Source: Paraperibacillus marinus (lineage in GTDB: Bacteria > Bacillota > Bacilli > Bacillales > DSM-1321). From it: a DNA stretch of 64,000 bases. Position 1 is the stretch's first letter. The number at the start of each line of letters is the position of its first letter. Of this stretch, positions 16,303 to 25,064 are shown in pieces. A program made the translations under genes and the position numbers. Under the pieces are notes generated by a model, which saw only the letters and a list, made by a program, of their open reading frames with translations, made no database searches and was not told where the DNA came from. The stretch is from contig NZ_CP143542.1 of the NCBI RefSeq assembly GCF_046237605.1, positions 4,216,001 to 4,280,000 of the forward strand, given 5' to 3'.

Positions 16303-18378
16303 ATGGAAGCCATGACTGGCCAGCGTTTTAAGCAATCGATGAAAATTTTCAGGGCTGCAGCCATCCTGACCGGAGCTGGGCTTGCCGTCCTTTTTCTCAT
16401 CTACTTAGCCATCCTTGGCTATGCGAAGCTTCTGGGCCCGCCTCCGCTTGCTGTCCCTAAATCTACGATTTTTTATGCGGCGGATGGCGGTGAAATCGGG
16501 GAGACCAATACAAATCAAAAAAGATACTGGGTCAAACTTTCTGATATTTCTCCTTATCTGGCAGAGGCAGCCATATCAGTCGAGGACCAGCATTTCTATG
16601 AACATGGCGGATTCGATCCAAAACGGATTGCCGGGGCAGTCCTTGCCGATGTGCGGGCCATGTCAAAGGTTCAGGGGGCAAGCACCATCACCCAGCAATA
16701 TGCCCGGAACCTTTTCCTCCATCACGAGAAAACATGGAAGCGGAAGCTCGAGGAAGCCTTTTACACCATCCGGATTGAGATGAACTATTCCAAGGAGCAG
16801 ATTCTTGAAGGGTATCTCAACACAATTTACTACGGGCATGGCTCATATGGCATACAGGCGGCCAGCAAATACTACTTTGGCAAAGATGCCAGGGACTTGA
16901 CACTCGCTGAAGCATCTCTGCTCGCCGGCATACCAAAAGGCCCTTACCGCTACTCTCCTTATGTGTCACCCGAGAACGCGAAAAACAGGCAGCGGATCGT
17001 TCTCCGTGCCATGAGTAAAACGGGATATATCAAAAAAGAAGAGATTGCCGCCGCTTCTGCCAGGGAGCTTACGTTCAAGGATCAGCAGCAGGAAAAGCAG
17101 GAGCGTACAGCCCCGTATTTCCAGGATGCTGTGAAACAGGCCCTACGGACGCAGCTGAACCTGGATGAGCGAAGCATGGAGCTTGGCGGCTTTAGTGTAT
17201 ATACAACACTTGACCCCAGGCTGCAGGAGCTTGCTGAGGAAAGGTTCAACTCTGTCATTGCTTCAGATTCTGAAATCCAGGGCTCCCTGGTCTCCATGAA
17301 TCCGAGGACAGGCGAGGTTAAGGCACTTGTCGGCGGCAGGGATTATGAAAAAAGCCCCTTCAACCGGGCGGTCCAGGCATCAAGGCAGCCTGGGTCGACG
17401 ATGAAGCCGATTCTCTATTATGCGGCACTTGAGCAGGGGTTCACTCCATCGACAAAGCTCAGGAGTGAACTCACGACTTTCTCTTATGATGGAGGCAAGT
17501 CTTCTTACACACCGCATAATTACAATAATCAATATGCGGATAAAGACATCACACTCGCACAGGCACTCGCCCTGTCCGACAATGTTTACGCAGTCAAAAC
17601 CCACCTTTTCCTAAAACCGAATTCCCTGATCGGCTCAGCGCGGCGGTTCGGGATTTCATCACCGCTGTCTGATGTGCCGTCGCTTGCCCTCGGCACATCA
17701 GGGGTGAAGCTTACGGAGATGGTGAATGCATACAGCCATTTTGCCAACGGCGGCAAAGAGGTGCGGCCGATCTTCATTAAAAAAGTTGTGAATCATGAGG
17801 GTGAGGTAATCTATGAGTACAAGCGTGAAAAGAAACAGGTGCTGGATGCAGACCTTGCCTTTGAGATGACAGCCCTGCTTACCGGTATGTTTGATTCAAA
17901 ATTGAACGGCTACGCAGCCGTTACCGGCAGTACCATTGCCTCAAATCTTACCCGGCCATATGCCGGGAAATCAGGTTCCACGGAGTATGACAGCTGGATG
18001 GTCGGCTATACTCCCCAGCTTGTGACAGGAGTCTGGAGCGGTTATGATGACTCGCGCAAAATTCAGTCTTCCCTTGAAAAAGGGTATACGAAAAAAATAT
18101 GGGCCGGGTTTATGGAAGATGCCCTGCGCGGCGAACCGGTCAAAAAATTCAGGCCGACGGAAGGCGTCATCGGCGTCTACATCAACCCTGAAAGCGGAAA
18201 ACTTGCCACTAAGGGCTGCCCGGTCAAGCGCTTTACCTACTTCATCAAAGGAAGCGAACCGTCCGATTACTGCACAGAGCATCTGAAAGATGGGCCTGCC
18301 AAAGCAGACAAACCTCATCATAAAGAAAAGACACCCTGGTATAAGCGTCTTTGGGGACATTTGGACAGGGTACTATGA
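16303..18378 (+). CDS. pbpG: Penicillin-binding protein PbpG (class A)
   Basis: Bifunctional peptidoglycan glycosyltransferase/transpeptidase, in B. subtilis (PBP2d) needed for spore germ-cell-wall synthesis. I place the start at ATG 16303 behind GGGCGGTGG. The longer frame runs back through a repeat element. The resulting 691 residues equal the B. subtilis length. One transmembrane segment is at about 20-45. The glycosyltransferase domain has EDQHFYEHGGFDP near 100 and the GAST-TQQYARN stretch. The transpeptidase triad is STMK, SDN (ALSDNVYA) and KSGS. The C-terminal tail is Lys/His-rich. It is divergent from speE. Confidence 0.94.
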   Translation: MEAMTGQRFKQSMKIFRAAAILTGAGLAVLFLIYLAILGYAKLLGPPPLAVPKSTIFYAADGGEIGETNTNQKRYWVKLSDISPYLAEAAISVEDQHFYEHGGFDPKRIAGAVLADVRAMSKVQGASTITQQYARNLFLHHEKTWKRKLEEAFYTIRIEMNYSKEQILEGYLNTIYYGHGSYGIQAASKYYFGKDARDLTLAEASLLAGIPKGPYRYSPYVSPENAKNRQRIVLRAMSKTGYIKKEEIAAASARELTFKDQQQEKQERTAPYFQDAVKQALRTQLNLDERSMELGGFSVYTTLDPRLQELAEERFNSVIASDSEIQGSLVSMNPRTGEVKALVGGRDYEKSPFNRAVQASRQPGSTMKPILYYAALEQGFTPSTKLRSELTTFSYDGGKSSYTPHNYNNQYADKDITLAQALALSDNVYAVKTHLFLKPNSLIGSARRFGISSPLSDVPSLALGTSGVKLTEMVNAYSHFANGGKEVRPIFIKKVVNHEGEVIYEYKREKKQVLDADLAFEMTALLTGMFDSKLNGYAAVTGSTIASNLTRPYAGKSGSTEYDSWMVGYTPQLVTGVWSGYDDSRKIQSSLEKGYTKKIWAGFMEDALRGEPVKKFRPTEGVIGVYINPESGKLATKGCPVKRFTYFIKGSEPSDYCTEHLKDGPAKADKPHHKEKTPWYKRLWGHLDRVL

Positions 18379-18412
18379 AAAACCCCGGAAATCATGATTT
18401 CCGGGGTTTTTC
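18379..18412. terminator. Terminator after pbpG
   Basis: AACCCCGGAAATCA pairs with TGATTTCCGGGGTT, followed by TTTTT. The left A-run could also serve the convergent ywhD. Confidence 0.9.
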
Positions 18413-18492
18413 TGTCCTAGTTTTACAGCACACTTGCTGTAAATAATATTACTTCATTTTCTTAATATTCGACAAGTATAAATTTTACTGTT

Positions 18493-19014
18493 TTATTGGT
18501 CCAGAAGGCCTTGTTTTAGTTCATCGCTGGAATTATTCCACATGTCCTCGTTATGATTTTTCAGGAAGGCAGCGAGAACTTCCTTGGACGGGGCATCCAT
18601 ATGGCTGATGATGATGTGGCGCTTCATGGATTTATCCATGCGGTTCACATGCTCAGGAAGAGATTTATAGCCGCGGCGGATGGAACGGTCCACGGTCAAT
18701 TCACAGGCGGTGACACCTGCATAGAAAGCGCCCTCCGGCTTGCGTTCAACCGTAACCCAGATGAGCCAGTAAGGCTTTCCATTCGGCACATCTGCTTTAT
18801 TCGGAAGGAATTTAATCCCTTTTTCCACGGCGCTCCTTGCATGCATAGCCCCAATGTCGATGAAGGCTTCGCGTTCTTCTACATCGATGAATACCGGGGA
18901 TACGTTCTCGAGACTCAATGCTCCGGTTCCGTATCCGCCGTGACCGTCTGTAGGGTCATTTTTTATAATATTGAATCCTAATTTTTTCTTCGGTTTTTCT
19001 TCCAAACCTTTCAC
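18493..19014 (-). CDS. ywhD: YwhD family protein
   Basis: A 173-residue soluble protein of the Bacillus YwhD family; function unknown. It has a Lys-rich start (EEKPKKKLGFNIIKNDP), a central FIDVEEREAFIDIGAMHARSA-like block (conserved in the family as far as I recall), and no transmembrane segment or catalytic motif that I recognise. It lies 22 bp after ywhC in the same direction, between pbpG and ywhC as in B. subtilis. Confidence 0.88.
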   Translation of the reverse strand: MKGLEEKPKKKLGFNIIKNDPTDGHGGYGTGALSLENVSPVFIDVEEREAFIDIGAMHARSAVEKGIKFLPNKADVPNGKPYWLIWVTVERKPEGAFYAGVTACELTVDRSIRRGYKSLPEHVNRMDKSMKRHIIISHMDAPSKEVLAAFLKNHNEDMWNNSSDELKQGLLDQ

Positions 19015-19036
19015 CTTCTTTTACTATAATGATCAC

Positions 19037-19696
19037 TTAAAAGAACAGGGCTGAAAAGATACCGTCCAGTCCGCTGTACACGGCAGGTATCACAGTATTG
19101 AAAATCGGATCAATTGTATATCTCGACAGCGGCGTCAGGACCAGGATGATGAAAATAATCGATCCATATGCCTCAAATTGGGTCATCTTCGCCCGGATGC
19201 CGGATGGCGCCAGGTCCTCAATGATCCGGTAGCCGTCGAGCGGCGGCAGCGGGATGAGATTAAAAACGAACAGCAGGACATTCAATTCGATCAGGGTTGA
19301 AATGAAATTAGTCACATATTCATTCTCTTGAATTCCGGCACTGACCAGGCCATAGTACACAGCAAAGCCAATGGCGGCAATCAGGAGATTTGAGAGCGGG
19401 CCGGCAAGCGATACCAGTATGCCTGCAATCCGCGGGTTCTTGAAATAGTTCCTGTTGACCGGGACCGGCCTTGCCCAGCCGAACCCTGCCACAAGCAGGA
19501 GGATCGTCCCGAGCGGATCTAGATGGACAGCTGGATTCAAAGTCAGTCTTCCCTGTTTTTGAGCTGTCGGATCGCCGAATTTGTATGCTGTATAGGCATG
19601 GGCAAATTCATGAAGGGTAAAGGCAATGACCAGCGTGATGATGATGTACGGCAGTTCCTCCAAAGGAAACCGCAATATGCTTTCGAATATTTCCAC
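19037..19696 (-). CDS. ywhC: Site-2-protease-family membrane protein YwhC
   Basis: A 219-residue polytopic membrane zinc protease of the M50/rhomboid-like SpoIVFB family. The zinc motif HEFAHAY sits in the first transmembrane helix (residues 29-35), and NLIPLPPLDGYRI (the NPDG-like third ligand) lies near 150. About five hydrophobic segments are visible. The substrate is unknown. It is the first gene of ywhC-ywhD. Confidence 0.9.
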   Translation of the reverse strand: MEIFESILRFPLEELPYIIITLVIAFTLHEFAHAYTAYKFGDPTAQKQGRLTLNPAVHLDPLGTILLLVAGFGWARPVPVNRNYFKNPRIAGILVSLAGPLSNLLIAAIGFAVYYGLVSAGIQENEYVTNFISTLIELNVLLFVFNLIPLPPLDGYRIIEDLAPSGIRAKMTQFEAYGSIIFIILVLTPLSRYTIDPIFNTVIPAVYSGLDGIFSALFF

Positions 19697-19856
19697 CTAT
19701 GTGTATCCCCCAATTTTTCTTTTGTTATTATCCCTAGTATACAGGAATCCGGGTCTCCAGTTCAAAGGGCCAATCCCCCGCCGCGCTTCCCAGCTTGATT
19801 TTATCGTAAAAATGTGGAAAACTACACTCATGTTATATGAGGAGGAGGGGAAATTC

Positions 19857-20042
19857 ATGCCCTATATAACGGTAAAAATGCTTGAAGGCCGCTCTGAAGA
19901 CCAAAAGAAGGCCCTAGTGGAAAAGGTTACGGACGCGGTCAGCGAGACGACTGGCGCTTCAAAGGAAAAGATTGTGGTTTTCATCGAAGAAATGCCAAAG
20001 AATCATTACGCAGTGGCCGGCAAGAGGCTGAGCGACCAGTAA
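19857..20042 (+). CDS. ywhB: 4-oxalocrotonate tautomerase-like protein YwhB
   Basis: A 61-residue tautomerase of the 4-OT family with the catalytic N-terminal proline exposed after Met removal (MPYITVKMLEGR). The second-position patterns EKVTDAV and PKNHYAVAGK match the family. The frame is open further upstream, but ATG 19857 follows GGAGGAGGGG and puts Pro at position 2, which the chemistry requires. The physiological substrate is unknown. Confidence 0.93.
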   Translation: MPYITVKMLEGRSEDQKKALVEKVTDAVSETTGASKEKIVVFIEEMPKNHYAVAGKRLSDQ

Positions 20043-20048
20043 TCATGC

Positions 20049-20095
20049 AAAAAGCTAAGCGGTCCATTATTGGAGCTTAGCTTTTTCTTGTAATT
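20049..20095. terminator. Terminator between ywhB and ywgA
   Basis: AAAGCTAAGC pairs with GCTTAGCTTT, followed by a T-run. It overlaps the last codons of convergent ywgA. Confidence 0.8.
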
Positions 20096-20579
20096 TAGCA
20101 ATGTATTGATAAGCTTCTTCAATTTCTTCAACTGTGTATTTCTGTTTGCTTTTGAGTGTCTGAATCTTTTCGGAGACTTCTTCCTTCGTCAGCTCATAGA
20201 AATAAAGAACCGTAGAGACGAGTTCCAGGAAGCGGGAATTCTGTTCGTTCATATCAAGCAGGCAGGGCTTAAGTGCCGGATGCTCCTGCATTTCATAGTG
20301 CTTCAGGAAATCCTCGCCGGACGGTGTAAGGGTGTAGCAGTACTGATAATAGCCGTTCTTTTTTTCATTGCTTTCATTCAGGTAGCCGAGATTGCACAGC
20401 TCCTCCACCCTTAGGGTCAGTTCTTCTGAATAGGGCCCGTAAAAGTGGAAGTGAAACTTTTCATGAAAGGGGAAGGAAATCTTCTTGGCGATATAAATCA
20501 TCTTCTGAAGCTTCTTCCTCCCTGAAATCTCGCCGGCTGTAGATATGGCCTGTATTATTTTTGCATGATCATTAAACAA
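20067..20579 (-). CDS. ywgA: YwgA family protein
   Basis: A cytosolic protein of about 170 residues, family YwgA. KKLQKMIYIAKK followed by FYGPYSEEL is the conserved core, recalling antitoxin SocA/Panacea-type folds; function unknown. The frame is open to 20606. I prefer TTG at 20579, because GAGGAG is then 8 bases away and the N-terminus (MFNDHAKIIQ) fits relatives. It lies 54 bp downstream of ywfO with the same polarity, so they probably form an operon. Confidence 0.85.
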   Translation of the reverse strand: MFNDHAKIIQAISTAGEISGRKKLQKMIYIAKKISFPFHEKFHFHFYGPYSEELTLRVEELCNLGYLNESNEKKNGYYQYCYTLTPSGEDFLKHYEMQEHPALKPCLLDMNEQNSRFLELVSTVLYFYELTKEEVSEKIQTLKSKQKYTVEEIEEAYQYIAKLQEKAKLQ

Positions 20580-20633
20580 GGTCTCCACTCCTCTAAGAAG
20601 TCCCATTCATCTTGTCAGAGCCGCCAGGCACGC

Positions 20634-21938
20634 TCATTCAAGGTCAAGGAGCTCCCTGATCTGTCTTTTTATTTTCCGCTTGCCGGTTTCATCCTGCAGG
20701 ATGTCTGCCGGAAAGTACAGCTTATGGTCTGTCCGCCTTTTCCCGGAAATCGCATCGACAATTTCGGATTCCCTGGAAAGCTCGCGGATCTCCCCGTTGT
20801 TTTTCATCAAATGGATCGGAAGTCTTTCCTCCTCCTCACCCGGTCGGTAAAAGTCGTATGGAAGATCAGAGGAAGAGTCTACTACAAGATAATATTCCGG
20901 GTCAATGCCCGCTTTATGGAAAAGTCTGTTAAGCTCAAGCAGCTTGCTCATCTGCTCATTGGAGGGATGGAACTCGACATATTTGAAGAGCTTCCTGTTC
21001 ACAAACCGTATGCAGAGATCCCTTAGAATTGGATCTGATTCCTCCTGCCAGAGCTGAAAATAATAAAGCATCACGGATTCATCGAGTTTAAGATAATCTT
21101 CCAGGGTGATGTTCCCCTCGAACAGGGAATAAAAATGGATCGGCTCCAATTTAAAGGTGTAATTCTTTTCAGACAAATGCTTTGCCCTGTGCAGGATCTT
21201 TGTCAGGATCACTTCGGCACTCCGGGTTACAGGGTGGAAATATACCTGCCAGTACATCTGGTACCGGCTCATGATATAATCCTCGACTGCATGCATGCCG
21301 CTGTGCTTGATGACAACCTGGTCTTCCTTCGGCCGCATCACTCTGAGTATGCGCTCCATGTCAAAATGTCCGTAGCTCACGCCTGTAAAATAAGCATCCC
21401 GCTGCAGATAATCCATGCGGTCGGCATCGATCTGGCTTGAAATCAAGCTTACGACCAATTTATTGTTATACGTCTTCGCGATAACATCCGCCACTTTCTT
21501 AGGAAAATCTGCTCCCACTTTTCTAAGGACTCCGTTGATCTCTGTGTTCCCAAGGATGATTTTCTGGGTGAATTCCTCATGATCCAGATCAAATACTTTC
21601 TCAAATGAGTGTGAAAAAGGCCCATGTCCCAGGTCATGAAGCAGGGCAGCACAGAGCGACAGAAGCCTTTCTGACTCATTCCATTCAGGACGGCCGTCAA
21701 ATACGTCATCCACGATCCGCCTGATGATTTCATAAACGCCAAGAGAATGATTCAGGCGGCTGTGCTCGGCGCCATGGAAAACCAGGAAGGTCGTCCCAAG
21801 CTGGCGTATACGCCTGAGGCGCTGGAATTCCTTTGTGCCGACCAGATCCCAGATCACTCTGTCTTTGATATGTATATAACGGTGTACAGGGTCTTTAAAG
21901 ACCTTTTCCTCGTACATTTTTTCTTCGGAATATCCCAT
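20634..21938 (-). CDS. ywfO: HD-domain phosphohydrolase YwfO
   Basis: A 434-residue HD-superfamily metal-dependent phosphohydrolase related to dNTP triphosphohydrolases. The N-terminal HD domain shows HSRLNHSLGVYE, then HDLGHGPFSHSFE (HD pair and downstream His), and DADRMDYLQRDAYFTG near 190. The C-terminal part contains a charged basic tail (KRKIKRQI). ATG 21938 follows GAGGGCGG. It heads the ywfO-ywgA pair. Confidence 0.9.
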   Translation of the reverse strand: MGYSEEKMYEEKVFKDPVHRYIHIKDRVIWDLVGTKEFQRLRRIRQLGTTFLVFHGAEHSRLNHSLGVYEIIRRIVDDVFDGRPEWNESERLLSLCAALLHDLGHGPFSHSFEKVFDLDHEEFTQKIILGNTEINGVLRKVGADFPKKVADVIAKTYNNKLVVSLISSQIDADRMDYLQRDAYFTGVSYGHFDMERILRVMRPKEDQVVIKHSGMHAVEDYIMSRYQMYWQVYFHPVTRSAEVILTKILHRAKHLSEKNYTFKLEPIHFYSLFEGNITLEDYLKLDESVMLYYFQLWQEESDPILRDLCIRFVNRKLFKYVEFHPSNEQMSKLLELNRLFHKAGIDPEYYLVVDSSSDLPYDFYRPGEEEERLPIHLMKNNGEIRELSRESEIVDAISGKRRTDHKLYFPADILQDETGKRKIKRQIRELLDLE

Positions 21939-22326
21939 GGACCGCCCTCATTTTCATAATCTCTCGTGTTATATATTATAGCCTGCCGCCATGAAAAATC
22001 CTACCTCAATCCCTGCGAAAAACAGAAAAAATTGGCGGAATTTTTCCTTTTTTGCCGATCTTGCCCGAATGGCAGCGAATATAGATTATTGCTTTATAAT
22101 CTTATATTTTCCCTGCGGCGTCCTCCTTTTAAACTTCGGTGGATATATATTCGCTATACCCTCTTTTTAAGTGTTTAGCTGCTTTCTTCCCTTTTACTGC
22201 CATGGGAGGGTGGGAAATCACCCTGTTTAATAAGCCATTCAGCTCATAGAACTCCAGGAAGCAAAGTTTTCCAAGGAATTCTTTAAAAAAGGCTGTTTCC
22301 ATACATTGTGACTATTGAAAAAGAAC
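21939..22326. other. Intergenic stretch without a recognised feature
   Basis: It lies between the ywfO start and a family 1 repeat. It is AT-rich with short T-runs; I find no convincing reading frame, RNA gene or conserved operator. Confidence 0.5.
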
Positions 22327-22706
22327 GTTGATTTCCGCTGCAGGCACTCGCGGACTTAGGGGCGGGCGGTGAGCCTCCTCGGCTTTGCCTGCGGGGTCTC
22401 ACCTGTCCCGCTGCTCCCTGAAAGGCGGAGAACGGTGCTTTTCAGACTAATTAAATGGCTGCACAATGAAGACAAATATCTTATTGAACCCATTAACTAA
22501 CTTGAAAAGCAGCGACCTGATAAAGAAGACTTGCTGATTGGCGAGCGTAAGCGTAGACAGAAGCTTAGTCGCACTTATGCGAAAGCCTTGCATAAGGCGA
22601 GCGGGCCGTGGGAAGCGATCTTCTTCCCATGGACTGTTTGACTTATGACTCGAAGGTCGCAGTTGGGAGCTGGAGCAGGAGTCTCGCGCCTTACGCTCCA
22701 ATCAAC
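22327..22706 (+). repeat. Large palindromic intergenic repeat, family 1, copy 4 (full composite)
   Basis: The 380-bp copy begins GTTGATTTCCGCTGCAGG and ends CTCCAATCAAC. The left half equals the short form (copy 3) up to CCCGCTGCTCC. Then comes the about 250-bp inner module seen in copy 2 (GGCGGAGAACGGTGC ... GAGCGGGCCGTGGGAAG). The short-form right end CAGGAGTCTCGCGCC then resumes, so one module is nested inside another. Confidence 0.88.
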
Positions 22707-22943
22707 TTTGTTAAACAAATAAATTTCCTCACATAGCTCATTAAAAGCAACAATCCTTTAGAAAAGAGCCATAGAAAAAAACCAAAGTTTAAAACTATTA
22801 TCCTTTCAAGCTGTATAAAAACGGATGATCCTGACAAGACTGTTTGTTAAGAAAGCATGTCTGGGAAGGCGGTCTGCAGGGGCAGGCAGGTTTCCTCTGA
22901 CATCATGCTAATATATCCATCTAGCAGGAAAGGGAGTAATAGG

Positions 22944-23726
22944 ATGAAAGTTCGACAAGATGCTTGGACCGAGGAAAATGATCTGCTGCTTGCAGAAACC
23001 GTTCTGCGCCATGTAAGGGAAGGCAGCACCCAGCTGAATGCATTTGAAGAGATTGGGGATAAACTGAACAGGACTTCTGCTGCATGCGGTTTCCGCTGGA
23101 ATGCCGTTGTGCGCCATAATTATGAAAAAGCCCTGCAGCTTGCCAAAAAGCAGCGGAAGCAGCGGAACCGCATCCTCGGCAAAGATCAGGGAGGCAAGAA
23201 AAAGCTGCTCTACAGCCCGCCGGTTCCAACCCTGGATGAAATTACTGAGACCATTCCGCTTCAGGAACTGCAAACCCCTGAACAGCCCCTTTTGGAAGCG
23301 GCAGAAGTACATGAAGTGGAAGCAATCGTTGAGACGTATAACGAATTGTCCAAGGAGCAGTTTCCGGCATTTACCGCACAGGCGGTACAACCTGTAGCTC
23401 AAATGTCCCCAAAGGAAGGGCTGACCATGGACAGTGTCATTCAATACCTGCATTCCCTGGGCACAAATCAGCTTCAAAATCATGTGCTAAAGTCAGAAAA
23501 CGAGCGGCTTAAACTTGAAATAAGAGACTTGAAGCAGCACAGCGAAGAACTGCAGAAGCGCATCCATGACCTTGAAGAGAATTCCGGCATGATGCAGGAA
23601 GACTATGAAACCCTGATGAAGATCATGAACCGGGCCAGAAAGCTCGTTGTACTGGATGAAGACGAGCGCCCGGCTACCAAGTTTAAAATGGACCGCAACG
23701 GCAATTTAGAAAAAGTCGCTGAATAA
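22944..23726 (+). CDS. rsfA: Prespore regulator RsfA
   Basis: Forespore transcription regulator that modulates SigF-dependent genes in B. subtilis. I place the start at ATG 22944 (AGGAAAGGGAG site); upstream codons are weak. The 260 residues begin with a Myb/SANT-like DNA-binding domain (WTEENDLLLAETVLRHV ... CGFRWNAVVR, 6-55) and a Lys/Arg-rich linker. They end with a coiled coil (about 190-240, ENERLKLEIRDLKQHSEELQ). The neighbourhood ywfO-rsfA-lipL follows B. subtilis. Confidence 0.92.
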   Translation: MKVRQDAWTEENDLLLAETVLRHVREGSTQLNAFEEIGDKLNRTSAACGFRWNAVVRHNYEKALQLAKKQRKQRNRILGKDQGGKKKLLYSPPVPTLDEITETIPLQELQTPEQPLLEAAEVHEVEAIVETYNELSKEQFPAFTAQAVQPVAQMSPKEGLTMDSVIQYLHSLGTNQLQNHVLKSENERLKLEIRDLKQHSEELQKRIHDLEENSGMMQEDYETLMKIMNRARKLVVLDEDERPATKFKMDRNGNLEKVAE

Positions 23727-23759
23727 AACGAGAGAGAGATTCGCAGCCTGACATTCTCA

Positions 23760-24016
23760 GGAGGAAAAGCGGGAAGCGGTGTCTGCTAAATTAAATAATA
23801 TTCAATGCACAATTAATCACTCTAATAAAGCAGACTTGCTGATTAGCGAGCGCAAGCGTTGACAGAAGCCTAGTCGCACTTATGCGAAAGCCTTGCATAA
23901 GACGTGCCGGTTATGAGAAGTGCTCTTTCATCCCATAGCCGGCTTGGCTTATGACTCGAGGGTCTCGAAAGCCTTGGAGCTGGATCAGGAGTCCAGCACC
24001 TTCCGCTACAATCAAC
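23760..24016 (+). repeat. Large palindromic intergenic repeat, family 1, copy 5 (degenerate)
   Basis: It shares ACTTGCTGATTAGCGAGCGC, AGAAGCCTAGTCGCACTTA, TATGCGAAAGCCTTGCATAAG and the right end CTACAATCAAC with copies 2 and 4. The left end is eroded, so its boundary is approximate. The 389-bp gap from rsfA to lipL contains only this and a terminator. Confidence 0.75.
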
Positions 24017-24069
24017 CTGCTTAACCAGCCGATTATCTTCTCGGGACTCATTTAGAACAATCTATTAGA

Positions 24070-24113
24070 AAACAGCCGCCGGCATGGATATCCCTTGCCG
24101 GCGGCTGTTTTTT
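24070..24113. terminator. Bidirectional terminator between rsfA and lipL
   Basis: AACAGCCGCCGGCA pairs with TGCCGGCGGCTGTT and carries T-runs on both strands. Confidence 0.88.
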
Positions 24114-24115
24114 GT

Positions 24116-24961
24116 TTATAATTGAATCCCGAACTTTTCATTGCGCTCGACCATCCTGGCGAGATGGCTTTCATACAGCTCCATCTCCACCGGCCCGAGG
24201 CCTTCCGCATAGATATGGCCGCTGTGTGCCTTTAAGGCCTGCAGGAAGCGGAGCATCACATCCTGGACGGTAAGCTCGATATGCAGCAGTTCGGAAAGGG
24301 AAGCCATTACTTCCGGCTGTATGTCCGGAACATCGAATTTCGTCTCGCGGCCGCCCTTCCCTATTCTATAGAACTCTTTGATCAGACCGGCACGCCCGCT
24401 CCCAGAACCATTCACACCAAGATAAATCTGCACAGCGACTCCATTTCGGATCCTCCTCTGGGAGATGCCGGCAAACTTTTTTCCGCCGATGCTGAGATCA
24501 TAGCTTCCAGGACAGTAGGAACCTGATATTTCCCGCGCTTCTATGCCTCCTGCCGCTTCTAAGAACATTTTCCGGACCAGCTCGACCATCGTGTCATAGC
24601 CGCGGTTTATATCAATCTTTTTCCGGTCTGTTTCAGGGAATACCAGGGACAAATTCAGGACTCCCTCATCGAGGACTACGGCAAGCCCCCCGGAATTCCG
24701 GACAATATATTTGTATCCCTGCTCATCCAGATACCTTAAGCCTTCCGCAAAATGGGGCAGCCTTGTATCCTGAATTCCGAGAACAATGGTGGAATGATGC
24801 ACCCAGGAACGTGCAGCAGCCGGGGAGGCACCGGCTCCTGTGCTCTGGCAAAGCGTATCATCCATGGCAAAGGATTGTACTGCTTCAAAATGGGGACCGA
24901 GAGAGGATTGGTCAATGATCCTCCAGCTGTCCTGATTTAAAAGGGAAATTTCCACTGACAC
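24116..24961 (-). CDS. lipL: Octanoyl-[GcvH]:protein N-octanoyltransferase LipL
   Basis: Amidotransferase that moves octanoyl groups from GcvH to the E2 subunits of 2-oxoacid dehydrogenases, the last transfer in the Bacillus lipoate route. The 281 residues equal the B. subtilis LipL length. The BPL/LPL fold shows VRNSGGLAVVLDEG and the nucleophile Cys150 in SGSYCPGSYD, the same position as in B. subtilis. KKFAGISQRRIRNG follows. LipM and LipA are encoded about 13 kb to the right. Confidence 0.95.
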   Translation of the reverse strand: MSVEISLLNQDSWRIIDQSSLGPHFEAVQSFAMDDTLCQSTGAGASPAAARSWVHHSTIVLGIQDTRLPHFAEGLRYLDEQGYKYIVRNSGGLAVVLDEGVLNLSLVFPETDRKKIDINRGYDTMVELVRKMFLEAAGGIEAREISGSYCPGSYDLSIGGKKFAGISQRRIRNGVAVQIYLGVNGSGSGRAGLIKEFYRIGKGGRETKFDVPDIQPEVMASLSELLHIELTVQDVMLRFLQALKAHSGHIYAEGLGPVEMELYESHLARMVERNEKFGIQL

Positions 24962-25019
24962 CTTGCAAAACTCCTTACGAATAATATAGCTCCATTATAG
25001 CATATGGGTTTGCCGTCAA

Positions 25020-25056
25020 AAAAAAGGGCTGTTCCAGAAGGAACAGCCCTTTTACC
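25020..25056 (-). terminator. Terminator after pta
   Basis: AAGGGCTGTTCC pairs with GGAACAGCCCTT. The plus-strand A-run on the left reads as a T-tract on the minus strand. Confidence 0.88.
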
Positions 25057-25064
25057 TAATGAAC

